In this document: positions 8,731 through 19,696 of the stretch, in pieces
How the letters are laid out: every line of letters starts with the position of its first letter
Numbering within the stretch: position 1 is the first letter of the stretch
Made by a program: the position numbers and the translations under genes
Notes under the pieces: generated by a model
Told to the model about the DNA's origin: nothing
What the model saw: only the letters and a program-made list of their open reading frames with translations
Databases searched by the model: none
Assembly: GCA_963807155.1 (NCBI GenBank)
Contig: CAWEAZ010000008.1
Coordinates: forward strand, 1-64,000
Direction: 5' to 3'
Length of the DNA: 64,000 bases
Source of the DNA: JACCZX01 sp963807155
GTDB taxonomy: Bacteria > Pseudomonadota > Gammaproteobacteria > Burkholderiales > Burkholderiaceae_F

Positions 8731-9128
8731 AGGTACAAGGTGCCTGCCACTGCGGCGACATATCGTACGAAGCAATCATCGACCCGACGCGCGTGTCGAT
8801 CTGTCATTGCACCGATTGCCAGGCGCTCACCGGCTCGGCGTATCGAGTCACGGTGCCGACGCTGATCAAGGACTTCGAGCTGCGGAGCGGGACGCCGAAG
8901 ATCTATATCAAGACGGGCAGCAGCGGAGCCAAGCGCGTGCAGGCGTTCTGCGAGCGATGCGGATCACCGCTCTACGCTCATCCGGTCGATAACCCGAAGA
9001 CGTACGGGCTGAGAGTCGGCTGCATCGCTCAGCGACGCGAGCTTGTTCCAACGCTGCAGATCTGGTGCGACTCGGCGTTGAGTTGGACGGGCGATATCGA
9101 AGATATTCCGAAGCTGCAACGCGAGTAG
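8727..9128 (+). CDS. GFA-family (CENP-V/GFA domain) zinc protein
   Basis: 133 residues with the diagnostic pattern GACHCGDISYEA, ICHCTDCQALTGSAYR and FCERCGSPLY, which supply the two zinc-binding Cys clusters of the glutathione-dependent formaldehyde-activating enzyme fold. Most members of this family are not true formaldehyde enzymes, and this one is shorter than classic Gfa, so the activity is uncertain. It is translationally coupled to the methyltransferase. Confidence 0.85.
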   Translation: MKVQGACHCGDISYEAIIDPTRVSICHCTDCQALTGSAYRVTVPTLIKDFELRSGTPKIYIKTGSSGAKRVQAFCERCGSPLYAHPVDNPKTYGLRVGCIAQRRELVPTLQIWCDSALSWTGDIEDIPKLQRE

Positions 9129-9224
9129 CGCCACTGCCCTTTCGAATTACGAATATTGGGCTTGACGCGAGCAGCGCGTGTTTTGGCATGCCAACATGAT
9201 GTTCCTGCTCCGAGGCTGGCGCCC

Positions 9225-11200
9225 ATGGCGTTGAAACAGCTAACAGAAGAACAAATTCGCACCTGGACTCGCGGACAAAAAGACGAGTGGTGGTTCAAGA
9301 ACGTCTTCCGCGGCGACATGCCGCAGTTGACTATTCGCTCGGCGCTGACCGGTGCTCTGCTCGGTGCTGTGCTGTCGGCCACTGCTCTGTATATCGGCGC
9401 CAAGACGGGGATCACGATCGGTGTCGGCCTGACTTCAGTGATCCTGGCGTTCGCGCTGTATCGAATCATGCACAGCGTGGGCATTGCTGAGGACTTCACG
9501 ATCCTCGAGAACAACTGCACGCAGTCGATTGCGACCGCCGCCGGCTACATGGTCTCGCCGATGATCGCCAGCCTCGCCGCCTACATGCTGGTGACAGGCA
9601 AGATCATTCCGTGGTGGCACATGATCGTCTGGATGTGCGTGGTCTCGATCATCGGCGTGCTGCTGGCGTTTCCGATGAAGCGGCGCTTCATCAACGAAGA
9701 ACAACTGCCGTTTCCCGAGGGCCGCGCAAGCGGCGTTGTGCTCGATGCGCTGTACACCGGCTCAGCCGCGGCCGGTATGTTCAAGGCGCGCCTGCTCGCC
9801 TTCAGCTGCAGTGTTCGCGGGGTTGTATCAATTCATCATCAGCGACGGCTGGATGAAGTTGCTGCAGTTCAAGATCCTGCAGCCTGGATAAGTGGGCCGG
9901 TCTGAAGGAGCCGTGGACGTTCCACGAACGGCTCGACTCGTACTACTACGCGGCGGCTGCAAAGGGAAATCTATATATACCGACGATCCTCGGCACCGAC
10001 ATCCGCCAGCTCGGGCTGCGACTGACACTGGATGCTGCGATGCTTGGCATTGGCGGACTGATCGGCATCGTGGTCGCAACCAGCTGCCTGCTCGGCGCGT
10101 TCATCAACTTCGTCATCCTCGCGCCGATCATGATCCAGGCTGGCGACATCGCGGCGCGCGTCGGGCCCGACGGCGCGATGGTGCCGATCTCGCGTGCAGA
10201 GATCGTCAATCAGTGGTCGCTGTGGTGGGGCGTAACGATGATGGTCGTCGGCTCACTGGTCAGCCTGTTCGGACGGCCTGAGACTTTCAAGGGACTGTTC
10301 AAGCGCCGAAGCAAGCAGCAGGGCGCCGATGTGCTGAAGCACATCGAGTTTCCGCTGTGGATCTCAGCGGTCGGTGTGCCGGTGTTCAGCGTGCTCGGCG
10401 CCTGGGTCACGCACGAATTCTTCGGCGTGCCGTGGTTGCTGGCGTTGATCTCGCTACCGCTGATCTTCGTGCTCTCCGTGATCTGCACCAACTCGATGGC
10501 GCTGACCTCGTGGACTCCGACCGGAGCGCTGTCGAAGATCACGCAGTTCACGATGGGCGCAATCGATCGCACCAATCCAGCCAGCAACCTGATTCCGGCC
10601 GGCATGACCGGCGAGATCGCGTCCAACTCCGCCAACCTGCTCTCGGACATCAAGCCCGGCTACATGCTGGGCGGCAAACCGCGCCAGCAGGCGATGGGTC
10701 ATGTGATCGGCATCTTCGCGGGCGCGATCGCATGCGTGCCGCTGTTCTTCCTGCTGTTCCTGCCGCCCGATGCGAACGGCGTGCGCTCCACTGCGGCCAT
10801 GGTGTCGGACCAGTTTGCATTCCCCGCAGCATTGCAGTGGAAGGGCGTGGCGGAACTCATCGCCAAGGGCTTGACCGCTTTGCCTTATTCGGCGGTCGTG
10901 TCGATGGTCGTCGCCGCGGTCAGCGCGGCAGCGATCGAACTCGCTCGCATCGCCACCAAGAGCCGCTTCCCGTTGTCGGCGGTATCGATCGGCCTGGGAG
11001 TGGTGTTGCCACCCGAGGCCACCTTCGCGATGTGGGTCGGCGCGATGGTGTTCTGGTTGATGGGCAAGCGCTATAAGGCCAAGAACACCCGCGGCCACGA
11101 GTTCTGGGTCGAGGGTCTGGAGCCGATCTGCGCCGGGCTGATCTCGGGTGCTGCACTGATGGGAATCGGTAATGCCATCGTCAATGTGCTGATGAACTGA
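9225..11200 (+). CDS. OPT-family oligopeptide transporter, frame broken twice
   Basis: The N-terminal section (9225 to about 9800) encodes TIRSALTGALLGAVLSATAL, YIGAKTGITIGVGLTSVILA and later FPEGRASGVVLDALYTG, typical OPT family blocks. The middle continues in a second frame (AVFAGLYQFIISDGWMKLLQ), and from about 9888 in a third (DKWAGLKEPWTFHERLDSYY, then a long tail through 11200 with NPASNLIPAGMTGEIASNSA). The rejoined length, about 658 residues, is normal for the family. OPT proteins are proton-coupled inner-membrane importers of oligopeptides or metal-siderophore complexes; the substrate here is unknown. Indels near 9805 and 9888 are the likely cause of the breaks. Confidence 0.85.
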
Positions 11201-11252
11201 ACCCGCGACACCGCGGTCAGACCTGACTCGACGTGTCATCTGGAGGCAGGCA

Positions 11253-12056
11253 ATGACGAAAAGCACTATCGCATGGGGGGTCGGATCCATCGCACTTGCC
11301 GCGGCTCTGATCTTTGCTGCGCGGTGGTACACGACCGGGGCACCCGCTGTCGCCCCACCGCCCGTAACACAGGCGCCTGAATCTGCGCCATCTGCGCCTG
11401 CTGCACCGAAAATCGAGTATCCGATCGAGCGCGCGGATGCTGAGCCGGGCCCATCGCCGCAGGCCACTCTCGACGCCAGCGACCCCGCCATGCGCGAGGC
11501 GCTGGCCAGTCTGTTCAAGGGCAACAAGCTTCCTGAGTTCGTGCAGCCGATGCATCTGATTCGCAATATCGTGGCGACGATCGACAACCTGCCGCGCAGC
11601 AAGGTCGCGCCGCGCTTGCTGCCGGTGCAGCCGACACGCGGCGCGTTGTCGACAACCAACGCCGGCGACAATCTGGTCATCGCTCCCGACAACTCAGCAC
11701 GCTATGCACCCGTCGTCGCACTGGTGCATGCAATCGACACCAAGCAGCTGGTTGCGATCTACGTTCGCTTCTATCCGTTGTTTCAGCAGGCGTATCGCGA
11801 GCTCGGATATCCCGACGGCTACTTCAACGATCGCCTGGTCGCCGTAATCGACCATCTGATCGCAGCTCCGGACGTCAAGCCACCGATCGCATTGGTGCAG
11901 CCGAAAGTGTTGTATCAATACGCTGACCCTGACTTGGAAGCGCTGTCAGCGGGACAGAAGGCGATGATTCGTGTCGGGCCCGACAACGCGGCGGTGTTGA
12001 AGGCGAAGCTGCGCGAGATTCGCTACCGAGTGGCCGGGCCGATCGTTCAGCGTTAG
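11253..12056 (+). CDS. DUF3014-domain membrane-anchored protein
   Basis: 267 residues with one N-terminal membrane segment (AWGVGSIALAAALIFAARWY), a Pro/Ala linker, then a folded region starting around DPAMREALASLFKGNKLPEF and containing NIVATIDNLPRSKVAPRLLP and FYPLFQQAYRELGYPDGYFN. These blocks match DUF3014, a family of proteobacterial envelope proteins of unknown function. A ribosome site (GGAGGC) precedes the start. It follows the OPT gene by 52 bases. Confidence 0.8.
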   Translation: MTKSTIAWGVGSIALAAALIFAARWYTTGAPAVAPPPVTQAPESAPSAPAAPKIEYPIERADAEPGPSPQATLDASDPAMREALASLFKGNKLPEFVQPMHLIRNIVATIDNLPRSKVAPRLLPVQPTRGALSTTNAGDNLVIAPDNSARYAPVVALVHAIDTKQLVAIYVRFYPLFQQAYRELGYPDGYFNDRLVAVIDHLIAAPDVKPPIALVQPKVLYQYADPDLEALSAGQKAMIRVGPDNAAVLKAKLREIRYRVAGPIVQR

Positions 12057-12093
12057 CGCTTCTCGCGTTTACGGCGGCTGGTAGATGGCGTGT

Positions 12094-13516
12094 TTATGAG
12101 CGCCCTTGAATCGCGCTTGACTCCGCTTCAGCCCATCCGCCACCGAGCGCCTTGAATAGATCGAGCGACGCGGTGAGCCGCGTCAGCCGCGCCTGTGCGA
12201 GTTGGTCTTGCGCCGAGAACAGGCTGCGCTGCGCATCGAGCACCGAGAGAAGATCGCCGACGCCTTCGCGATAACGAATCTCGGCAAGCCTTAACGATCG
12301 TTGTGCCTGTTCGACCGTTTGCTGCTGCGCTGACTCGAGCCGCGCGCCGCTATCGGCGTTGCCGAGGGCGTCGTCGACTTCTTTCAGCGAAGTGCGCACG
12401 GCGCTGGCGTACGTCTCGACCAGGATGCGCCGCTGCGATTGCTCGATCCCGACCTGCGCGCGCTTCTGGCCGCCGTCGAACAATGTTTGCGCGAGCGATA
12501 GTCCGATCGAGATGCGCATTCGTCGGATTGGCCAGGCTCATCAGCGCCGAGGTTGCGAGTCCGGCCGATGTCGACAGCGAAATGCTCGGCAGCAGCGCCG
12601 CGCGCGCAGCGGCGACGTTGGCATCGGCGGCGGCGAGCTGCGCTTCGGCTGCGGCGAGATCGGGGCGGCGCGTCAGCAGCTCGGATGGCAGCCCGGCGCC
12701 GACGGTGGGGACGCGCAGCTCTTCGAAGTTGTCCGCTGCAACGCCAAAACCCTGCGGCACGCGGCCGATCAGCAGCGCGAGTGCGGAGACGGTCTGGCGC
12801 TCGGCGACTTCGAGCGGGATCAATGCGGCGCGCAGGTTCAGCACCGCGGTGGTCTGCTGCGAAAGGTCGAGCTGCGTCGCGACGCCGTTGCGATAGCGCG
12901 CGTCGACGACCTTCAGCACGCGCTCTGCGGTGGCGAGGCTTTCGCGCGCCGATGTCGAGCCGTTCGCGCGTTGCGAGCAGTTGAAAGTACGTTGCGGCGA
13001 CGCCGCTCGTCAGCGTCAGCCGCACGGTTTCGGCGTCGAAGCGGCTGATGTTCACGGCCTGCTGCTGCGCCTGAATGCCGGCGGCGAGGCGGCCCCACAG
13101 GTCGATCTCGTAGCTCATCGCAATCGAGACGCTGGTGCCGCGACGCGTGCTGGCATCGGTGCCTGCGCTATCGCTGCGGCTGAATGACTGGCCGGCGCCG
13201 AGGCCGATGCTCGGCAGCAGTGACGCATTGGCTTGGCGCAGCGCGAGCTCGGCTTGCGTGATGCGCTCGGCGGCGATGCGAATGTCGGAGCTGCCGGCCA
13301 GTGCCTGTTCGATCAGCGACGTGAGCTGCGGCGAGCCGAAGCTGGTCCACCAGTCGGTGGTGAGCTGACTCTGTTGCTGCCGATGCGGTTGGCGCGGTGC
13401 GCTTCTGTGAAAACCTGCGGCATGTCGATCTGCACGCGTGTTTTCGGCTCGGTCACTGCGCACCCTGCCAGCGCGACGGCGAGTGCAATGCAGAGCGGTT
13501 TCAAGTTCATTTTCAT
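12094..13516 (-). CDS. Outer-membrane efflux lipoprotein (NodT/OprM type), frame broken several times
   Basis: The start at 13516 gives a lipoprotein signal (LCIALAVALAGC). The rest is spread over three frames: TDWWTSFGSPQLTSLIEQAL to about 12990; then ARYRNGVATQLDLSQQTTAV, LLTRRPDLAAAEAQLAAADA to about 12560; and finally SLAQTLFDGGQKRAQVGIEQ to a stop at 12094. These are the canonical NodT-family repeats (RRPDLxAAEAxLxAAxA, LFDGGxxRA), and the joined length of about 470 residues is normal. It is the third gene of the efflux operon and would form the TolC-like exit duct for the MacAB-type pump. Confidence 0.85.
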
Positions 13517-13519
13517 TCT

Positions 13520-15545
13520 TTACTCCGACGAGAGCGCAACGACGGGGTCGAGTCGCGCTGCTTTGTTTGCAGGCAGCCAGCCGAAAATGAGTCCGGTAGC
13601 GAATGCGCACCCGAACGCGAGCAACACGGGAGCGACCGAAAACTGCACCTGCGTGCCAAGCGCGTTGACAACGGCCGCGGTGCCCAGGCCGAGCACGACG
13701 CCGATCGCGCCGCCCACTGCGGACACCACCAGCGCTTCGATCAAGAACTGCTGCAGGATGTTGCGCGTGCGCGCGCCGGTCGCCATCCGAATGCCGATCT
13801 CGCGCGTGCGCTCGGTGACGCTGACCAGCATGATGTTCATCACGCCGATGCCGCCCACCAGCAGCGAGATGGCCGCGATCGAGCCGAGCAGGATCGTCAT
13901 CGTGTTCTGCGTTTCGGTGGCGGTGTCGATGATCGACGCCATGTTGCGGATCTGGAAGTCGACGGTGCCGTGGCGTTGAGCGAGCAGCGTTTCGACCGCG
14001 GCCTGCGTGCTGTCGATGCGCGCGACGTCTTCGACCGCGATCGTCACGTTGCGCAGAAAGCGCTGACCTGATAGTCGCAGCTGACTGGTGGCGTACGGAA
14101 CGAGCACGACATCGTCCTGGTCCTGCCCGCTCGGCGATGCGCCGCGCGGCGCCATTACGCCGATGACCTGAAACATCAGGTTGTTGACCAGCACGAACTG
14201 TCCGAGCGGATCTTCGCCGTTCTGGAATAAGCGCCTTCGAGACCGTCTGGCCGAGTACGGCGACGGTTGCGTAGTCGCGCTCGTCTTCCTCACTGAAGAA
14301 AACGCCGCGCGCAATTTTCCATTGGCGCGCCAGAGGAAACTTGGCGGATGTGCCGGTCACGCTGGTCGAATAGTCGGCGCCGCCGAAGCGCAGCGTCGCG
14401 GTGCTGCCTTGTTCGGGGATCGCGGCGAGTACGTTCGGCACTTCGCGATCGATCGCCTGCACGTCGGCCAATACCAGCGTTGCCGTGTTCTGAAACCCGC
14501 GCTGGTTCGGCGCTCCGGGACGCACCAGCAGCAGGTTCGAGCCCATCGCGCTGATGCGGTCGATGACAGCTTGCTTGGCGCCGTCGCCGATCGCGAGCAT
14601 CGCGATCACCGATGCGACGCCGATGACGATGCCGAGCAAAGTCAGCACAGATCTGAATACGTTGGCACGCAGCGCCCGCAGCGCGGTCTTCGTGGCTTCG
14701 GCCACATCGGCGCCGTGCGAGATGCGGCCGCGTCGCGGCTGCCACGCGGCAGCAGCGTTGTGATTCGCTGGCGGTTGCGGGCCGGGGTCGGCAACGATGT
14801 GTCCGTCCTTGATCTCGATCACGCGCGGCGCATGCTCGGCGACTTCGCGCGCATGCGTGATCAGAATCACCGTGTGGCCTTGCGCCCACAGCTCCTTCAG
14901 CTGTCGCATCACGTCGGCGCCGCTCTTGCTGTCCAACGCACCGGTCGGCTCGTCGGCCAGAATCACGCGGCCACCGTTCATCAATGCGCGCGCGATCGAC
15001 ACGCGCTGTTGCTGCCCGCCCGAGAGTTGATTGGGTCGATGATGTGTGCGGTCCGCGAGGCCGAGCATGCCGAGCAATTCGCCGGCGCGCGCGTGCCGCT
15101 CGGCCGGTGATAAGCCGGCATAGACGGCAGGCATCTCGACGTTGTCGGACGCAGTTCCGGTTGCGATCAGGTTGTAGCTTTGGAACACGAAGCCGAATGA
15201 TTCGCGGCGCAGCTCCGCGAGTTGATCGCGGTCGAGCGCGGCGACATCGCGGCCCATAAAGTGATAGCTGCCCGAGGTCGGCCGATCCAGGCAGCCGAGC
15301 AGGTTCATCAGCGTGCTCTTGCCCGAGCCCGATGCACCCATGAGCGCCACCAACTCGCCGGGATTGATCACCAGGTCGATGCCGTGCAGCACTTCGACGG
15401 CCAGGTCGCCGTTGACGTACGTCTTGGTGACGTCGCGTAGGTCGATTAGCGGTGACGTGTCGTGCGTGGGTGCGATGCGCTTTGCGGCAGTAGGGAATCG
15501 TGACTGTGCAGCAGCCGGGAATCGTGACGAGCTGTCGGGAGTCAT
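13520..15545 (-). CDS. macB: MacB-type ABC efflux permease/ATPase, frame broken once
   Basis: The start at 15545 overlaps the stop of the upstream adaptor gene (ATGA). The N-terminal ATPase has Walker A GASGSGKSTLMNLLG, Q-loop FVFQSYNLI, signature NQLSGGQQQRVSIARAL and Walker B VILADEPTGALDSK. A membrane segment follows (FRSVLTLLGIVIGVASVIAM), then a periplasmic MacB_PCD domain, then the FtsX domain at the C-terminus (ISLLVGGIGVMNIMLVSVTE, REIGIRMATGAR). A frame change near 14230 separates GQTVSKALI from LFQNGEDPLGQFV. MacB uses ATP to drive mechanotransmission and export of macrolides, peptides or siderophores through the outer-membrane duct. Confidence 0.9.
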
Positions 15546-16949
15546 CGCCTGAAGCCTCCGCCGGTTCCAACCGGTGCGCCCGTAGCGCCTGGCGGGCCGA
15601 ACGCGGGTGTCGCGCCTTTCGATTGCGAGGCGGTGCGCGGCGCTGTCGGGCACTTTGACGCCGGCGACGATGCGCTCGCCTTCGTTCAGGCCAGAGAGGA
15701 TTTCTGCGTTGACGCGGCTTGCGACGCCGACGGTGACTTCGCGCTCGATGACGGTGGCGCTGTCAGCGGCGGTTGCTACTTTGACGATCGCGCGGCGTGG
15801 CGTTGTCGATGTCGTACCGGCCGCGGCGTCTCTGCGCATTCCGCGCGGGCGATCGCCGCGGGGTCTTTCTGCGGACTGTTCGCTGGTCTTTGCCGGAGCG
15901 CTCGTCGATTTCGGCGCGGAATCTGGAATGTCATCCAGCGTGGCGGCTGTGGCTGTCTGTGCGCGCGGCGCACGTTGATATGTCAGCGCAGCCACCGGCA
16001 CTACCAGCACGTCGCGCGCTTCGGCGACGACGAAGAACACCTGCGCCGTCATCTGCGGCATCAGCACCTTGTTCGGATTCGGCACATCGAACAGCGCGTT
16101 GTAAAGAACGACGTTGTTGGTGACGGTCGGCGTCGGTTCGATCTTGCGCAGGCTCCCGTAGAAGCGCCGCCCCGGGCTGCCGAGCGTCGTGAAGTAGCTC
16201 GACATGCCATTGCGCAGCTTGGCCACATCGGCTTCGCCGACTTGCGTCTGCACGGTCATCGTCGACAGATCGGCAATGCGCAACAAGGTCGGCGCCGACT
16301 GGTTCGTGTTCAGCGTCTGCCCTTGCCGCGCCGTGATGCTGATCACCGTTCCGGACATCGGCGCATAGATCTTCGTGAACTTCAGGTTCGCTTCTTCGAC
16401 GCGCATGCTGGCTTGCTGCTGGTCGATCTGCGCCTTCAGCGTGTTGATCTGCGTGCGTGCGGCGCGTACGGCGGTATCGGCGTTCTGCACTTGCTCGGTG
16501 GTCGTCGCCTCTTCGGCCATCAGGTTCTTCTGGCGCTGCAAATCGCGCTCCGCCTTCTCGAGATTCACCTGGCGCTCGATGAGCGTGGCCTGCTGTGCGC
16601 GCAACGAGGCGCGGTTGGCATCGACGCGCGCGGCCGATTGCTCGGCATCAATCTCCGCCAGCAGTTGGCCTTCTTTGACTTCAGTGCCGACTTCGACGTG
16701 AAGCTTCTTCAACTGTCCCGACACCTGCGCACCGACATCGACATAATCGCGCGGCTGCAGCGAGCCGGTCGCGCCGACCAGGTCTTCGATGTCTCCGCGC
16801 TGCACGGTGGCGAAGATCAATTCGTCGGACTTGGTTGCGCTGTTGCCCCATGCTTTCCACGCCCACCAACCACCGGCGGCGATTACAAGCGCGAGCAATG
16901 CCAGGGCCGCAGGGCGAAACCAGGGTCGACGTGCGAGAAGTGCGTTCAT
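15542..16949 (-). CDS. macA: MacA-type periplasmic adaptor (HlyD family), frame broken at the C-terminus
   Basis: The start at 16949 is followed by an inner-membrane anchor (ALALLALVIAAGGWWAWKAW). Residues 50-75 carry GDIEDLVGATGSLQPRDYVD, the adaptor beta-barrel entry; the lipoyl half motifs flank a long coiled-coil hairpin (residues about 110-200, e.g. AQQATLIERQVNLEKAERDL). Then comes TKIYAPMSGTVISITARQGQ and the membrane-proximal domain. An Ala/Pro/Arg-rich loop (about 385-430) is unusually long. An indel near 15620 is needed for a natural ending in a Gly-rich tail (GAPVGTGGGFRR, then TGA overlapping macB). It links MacB to the outer-membrane factor. Confidence 0.85.
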
Positions 16950-17275
16950 CAGGTTGCAATCAGTCAGGGAATGGGCTTGGAGATCTAACGCGCAGTCCCG
17001 TTCAGTTGCGGACGCTTGGACTGCGGCCCAAGCCGCCATTCGGAAACATGTGTATCCGAATGAAACACGGCTCGCTATCGGCGGAGAGCGATCCACGCGA
17101 GTCATCCGAACGGCAAATTCTTTCGTCGGACAAGACGAAGCCGTGACCGGAAATGCGGCGAATCGCTCGGCTTTCCGGAGGCAATTCGCCGCTTTGAACC
17201 GTCACGCCCGGACTAAGGGCTTACAGGCTCGTTTTTGACAGTTCGCTAGCGGCGGATGCCACGTAGTCTCGTGCA
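16950..17275. promoter_or_regulatory. Divergent intergenic region with an inverted repeat
   Basis: This 326-base gap separates the divergent efflux operon and the TPR/HD gene. I see no credible gene. GCGGCGAAT (17155-17163) and ATTCGCCGC (17184-17192) form an inverted repeat with a 20-base spacer, a spacing suitable for a dimeric regulator or for a long hairpin. Promoters for both flanking units should lie here, but none was convincing by eye. Confidence 0.35.
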
Positions 17276-19063
17276 ATGCAAGACCATTCCGCGAGGTTTC
17301 GCGCCATCCAGGTACGTGCGTCCGCGCTGACCGCCAACGCGACAGGGCGCGCCGCCGGCGACATGCTGATCGAGCTGGACGGGCTGCAGCGCGAGCTGAG
17401 GTCGGCCGAAGCTCGTACCGACGCCTACGTCGCGGCGGTGTTCGCGGTAGTCGCTGGTTTTAACGCCATCGGACGCGCGCAAAAAATGGGGCCGCTGCTC
17501 GAGCGGGCGATCGACATTTGCCGCGACCTTCCCGATCGCCGTCTGCTGCGAAGAGCGCTGTCGCTACATGGTTATTTCACCGGCGACATCATCAACGCGC
17601 CCGCGGCTCTCGGAAGTCTGCAGGAAGCAGTCGAGATTGCGCGCGAAATGGAAGATCCGGTCGCCGAAGTGTCGACCGTCGTCAATCTGGGTGTTGTGCT
17701 GACCAATATCGGCTGGGACGACAACGCGCAACGCGCCTTCCAGCTTGCATGGGATGTGTACCAGCGCTGGCCGGACGCGTTTGAAGGCGCTGATGCCAGT
17801 GGAGCACCTGCTGTGTTGATGGCCGCTGCGGCGGCGGCCAACACCGCGGCGATCTCTTCTCAACTGAATGAAGTCGAACGCGGGCTGGAGTTCAGCGCGC
17901 GCGCGCGGGCACTCGCGACAAGCCAAGATGCCAGCTCGCAGCACCGTACGGTCCAACTGCATTACGACAATATTCATTGCATTCTGTTGGCCAAGGCCGG
18001 ACGGTTGACTGAGGCGAGCGACGTTGCGAAGTCGATGTTCGCAACGGCCAAGGGTTCGGGCAACGTACGCTGGGAATATCTCGCTTTGCAGGCTGCGGGA
18101 ATGGTGGAAGTGCGTCAGGGCAAAGTCGATGAAGGGTTAGAGCTGCTTAGAAAGTCTCACCGGCGTGCTGCATCCATTTCGAACGGCATGGAAGTACCGG
18201 CGCACCTGGTACTGGCGGATGCCTATCGTTACGTGGGGCGGGGCGAAGAAGCGCTGCAGGTGATGCGCGACGTGTCAGTGCTCTTGAAGAAGATGCAGCG
18301 TTTGCACTTCGACCGCGCTGACCCACAGGCAAGTGAGCCGGACGATCGCGAATGGGAAAACACGCGGCCGCTGGGATGGGAAGAAACCATCACGATTGAC
18401 AGCAAGCTGGTTGCTCTCGAAAACCTCGCGGCTGCTGCCGAAGCGAAACAGGAGCCGAGCGGCGAGCACACGATCCGCGTTGGCGCGCTGGCACGGATGG
18501 TCGCCAACCAGCTTCCGTGGGCGATTGCGATCCAGACGTCGATCGAGCGCGCGGCCCGGCTGCACGATGTGGGCAAAGGCTCCGTTCCGGAATCGCTGCT
18601 GCGCCAACGAGGCCCGCTCACGTGGCAGGAAAAAGAGTTCTTGCACTCACACGCGAAATTTGGTGAGGAGCTGATACGCGAGCAGCTGGGTGATCAGCGG
18701 GGTGCTGTTTTCGCGAACGTCGCACGCTCGCATCACGAACGGTTCGATGGCAACGGCACGCCCGACGGCCTGTCGGGTCAGGACATTCCGCTCGAAGCGC
18801 GAATCGTGCATGCGGCTGATGCCTACGACTCGCTGACGCACGACCGGCCGTGGAGAAAAGCGCTGCCGCACGATGAGGTGCGCATTTATTTGTGCACCGA
18901 AAAGAGCGCGCAGTTCGACCCTGGGGTCGTTGATGCAGTTCTGCGGGTCACGAAAGACCTGCGCGCGACCGGCCGAAGTCTCGATGATCAGCTGGTCGAA
19001 AAAGCCGAGCCGTCGGAGTTCGTCACGGCGCGTCGCGCACTGGGGAAATTGCTGTTGAACTAG
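17276..19063 (+). CDS. TPR-repeat protein with C-terminal HD-GYP-like phosphohydrolase domain
   Basis: 595 residues in one clean frame. Residues 1-360 are alpha-helical TPR-like repeats (e.g. EVSTVVNLGVVLTNIGWDDN). Residues about 400-560 form an HD domain: GEHTIRVGALARM, AARLHDVGKGSVPESLL (the HD pair plus GK), FLHSHAKFGEELI, SHHERFDGNGTPDGLSGQDI and ARIVHAADAYDSLT. The order matches HD-GYP cyclic-di-GMP phosphodiesterases, but the GYP triplet reads GTP, so substrate preference may differ. There is no receiver domain; the TPR part replaces it as a likely sensor or protein-binding module. It is cytoplasmic and stands alone. Confidence 0.8.
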   Translation: MQDHSARFRAIQVRASALTANATGRAAGDMLIELDGLQRELRSAEARTDAYVAAVFAVVAGFNAIGRAQKMGPLLERAIDICRDLPDRRLLRRALSLHGYFTGDIINAPAALGSLQEAVEIAREMEDPVAEVSTVVNLGVVLTNIGWDDNAQRAFQLAWDVYQRWPDAFEGADASGAPAVLMAAAAAANTAAISSQLNEVERGLEFSARARALATSQDASSQHRTVQLHYDNIHCILLAKAGRLTEASDVAKSMFATAKGSGNVRWEYLALQAAGMVEVRQGKVDEGLELLRKSHRRAASISNGMEVPAHLVLADAYRYVGRGEEALQVMRDVSVLLKKMQRLHFDRADPQASEPDDREWENTRPLGWEETITIDSKLVALENLAAAAEAKQEPSGEHTIRVGALARMVANQLPWAIAIQTSIERAARLHDVGKGSVPESLLRQRGPLTWQEKEFLHSHAKFGEELIREQLGDQRGAVFANVARSHHERFDGNGTPDGLSGQDIPLEARIVHAADAYDSLTHDRPWRKALPHDEVRIYLCTEKSAQFDPGVVDAVLRVTKDLRATGRSLDDQLVEKAEPSEFVTARRALGKLLLN

Positions 19064-19273
19064 TGCGGCGCCGCAACGCGGCGTCAGCGCGCGTTGGTAA
19101 AAACGTAACTCGTTTGTACTTTCGACTCGCGCGCAAAAACTGCGCGCTATGCGCGGTCCCACGGGCACGGCCGCTGCTCCTAAAAATGCATCAAGCGTCG
19201 TAAATCCCGACTGAGCCAGGACGCTTGCGTTCGCCTGCTTGGGAACGTGTCGGACTCAATAGGAGATGAACAT
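19064..19273. other. Intergenic region
   Basis: About 210 bases between the HD protein and the lipoprotein gene. No gene or clear promoter is seen apart from the AGGAGA ribosome site at 19261. Confidence 0.5.
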
Positions 19274-19658
19274 ATGCTGAAGCACATCAGTGTCCTCGGA
19301 GCCATAGCAGCGGTTTCGTTTGCGGGTTGCTCGACGCGCGTTGTTGAGCGCGAAGTGATTCATACGCCGGCGCCGCAGCCGGTGGTGGTGCAGGCCGCTC
19401 CAGCGCCTGCTCCAGCGCCGACTCCGGTGATAGTGGCCACCGTACAGCCTCCTGCACCGCAGGTCAGAGAAAGTCCCACCCGCTCCATCGACAGACGCGG
19501 TGTGGATTCCCGGTTATTGGAACTACTCGAACAATCAGTACGTTTGGGTGGCAGGGCGGTATGAGCCCGCACGCGTGGGCTACACGTGGGTGCCCAATCG
19601 TTGGGAATACATGAATGGCAACTGGCAGATGGTAGGCGGCGCCTGGGTGCGTCAGTAA
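19274..19658 (+). CDS. Lipoprotein with C-terminal Trp/Tyr repeats (YXWXP type), frame broken once
   Basis: The start at 19274 follows AGGAGA by seven bases and gives a lipoprotein signal, LGAIAAVSFAGC. A Pro/Ala/Val-rich linker (PAPAPTPVIVATVQPPAPQ) follows. Near 19480-19500 the frame changes. The downstream frame encodes WIPGYWNYSNNQYVWVAGRY then YTWVPNRWEYMNGNWQMVGG, two copies of a W.PG.W..Y.W..G.Y unit found in many small envelope proteins. The restored protein is about 127 residues. Outer-membrane location is inferred; function unknown. Confidence 0.7.
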
Positions 19659-19666
19659 TGACCAGC

Positions 19667-19693
19667 GCACGCGCACTTCACGAGTGCGCGTGC
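19667..19693. terminator. Strong hairpin between convergent genes
   Basis: GCACGCGCACT and AGTGCGCGTGC form a perfect 11-bp stem with a 5-base loop. It sits exactly between the ends of the lipoprotein gene (19658) and the alcohol dehydrogenase gene (19697), which converge. There is no long T run, but the position suits a bidirectional transcription stop. Confidence 0.6.
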
Positions 19694-19696
19694 CCG

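Noticed and set aside
15633..16988. Long plus-strand frame opposite macA.
   Set aside because: It is antisense to a conserved adaptor and its translation is low-complexity Arg/Ala/Gly-rich, as expected for a shadow frame in GC-rich DNA.
12384..17105. A continuous minus-strand frame of about 1,570 codons spanning adaptor, MacB and outer-membrane factor.
   Set aside because: It joins three different proteins through frame changes and a stop-start overlap; the domain order and family lengths show three separate genes.
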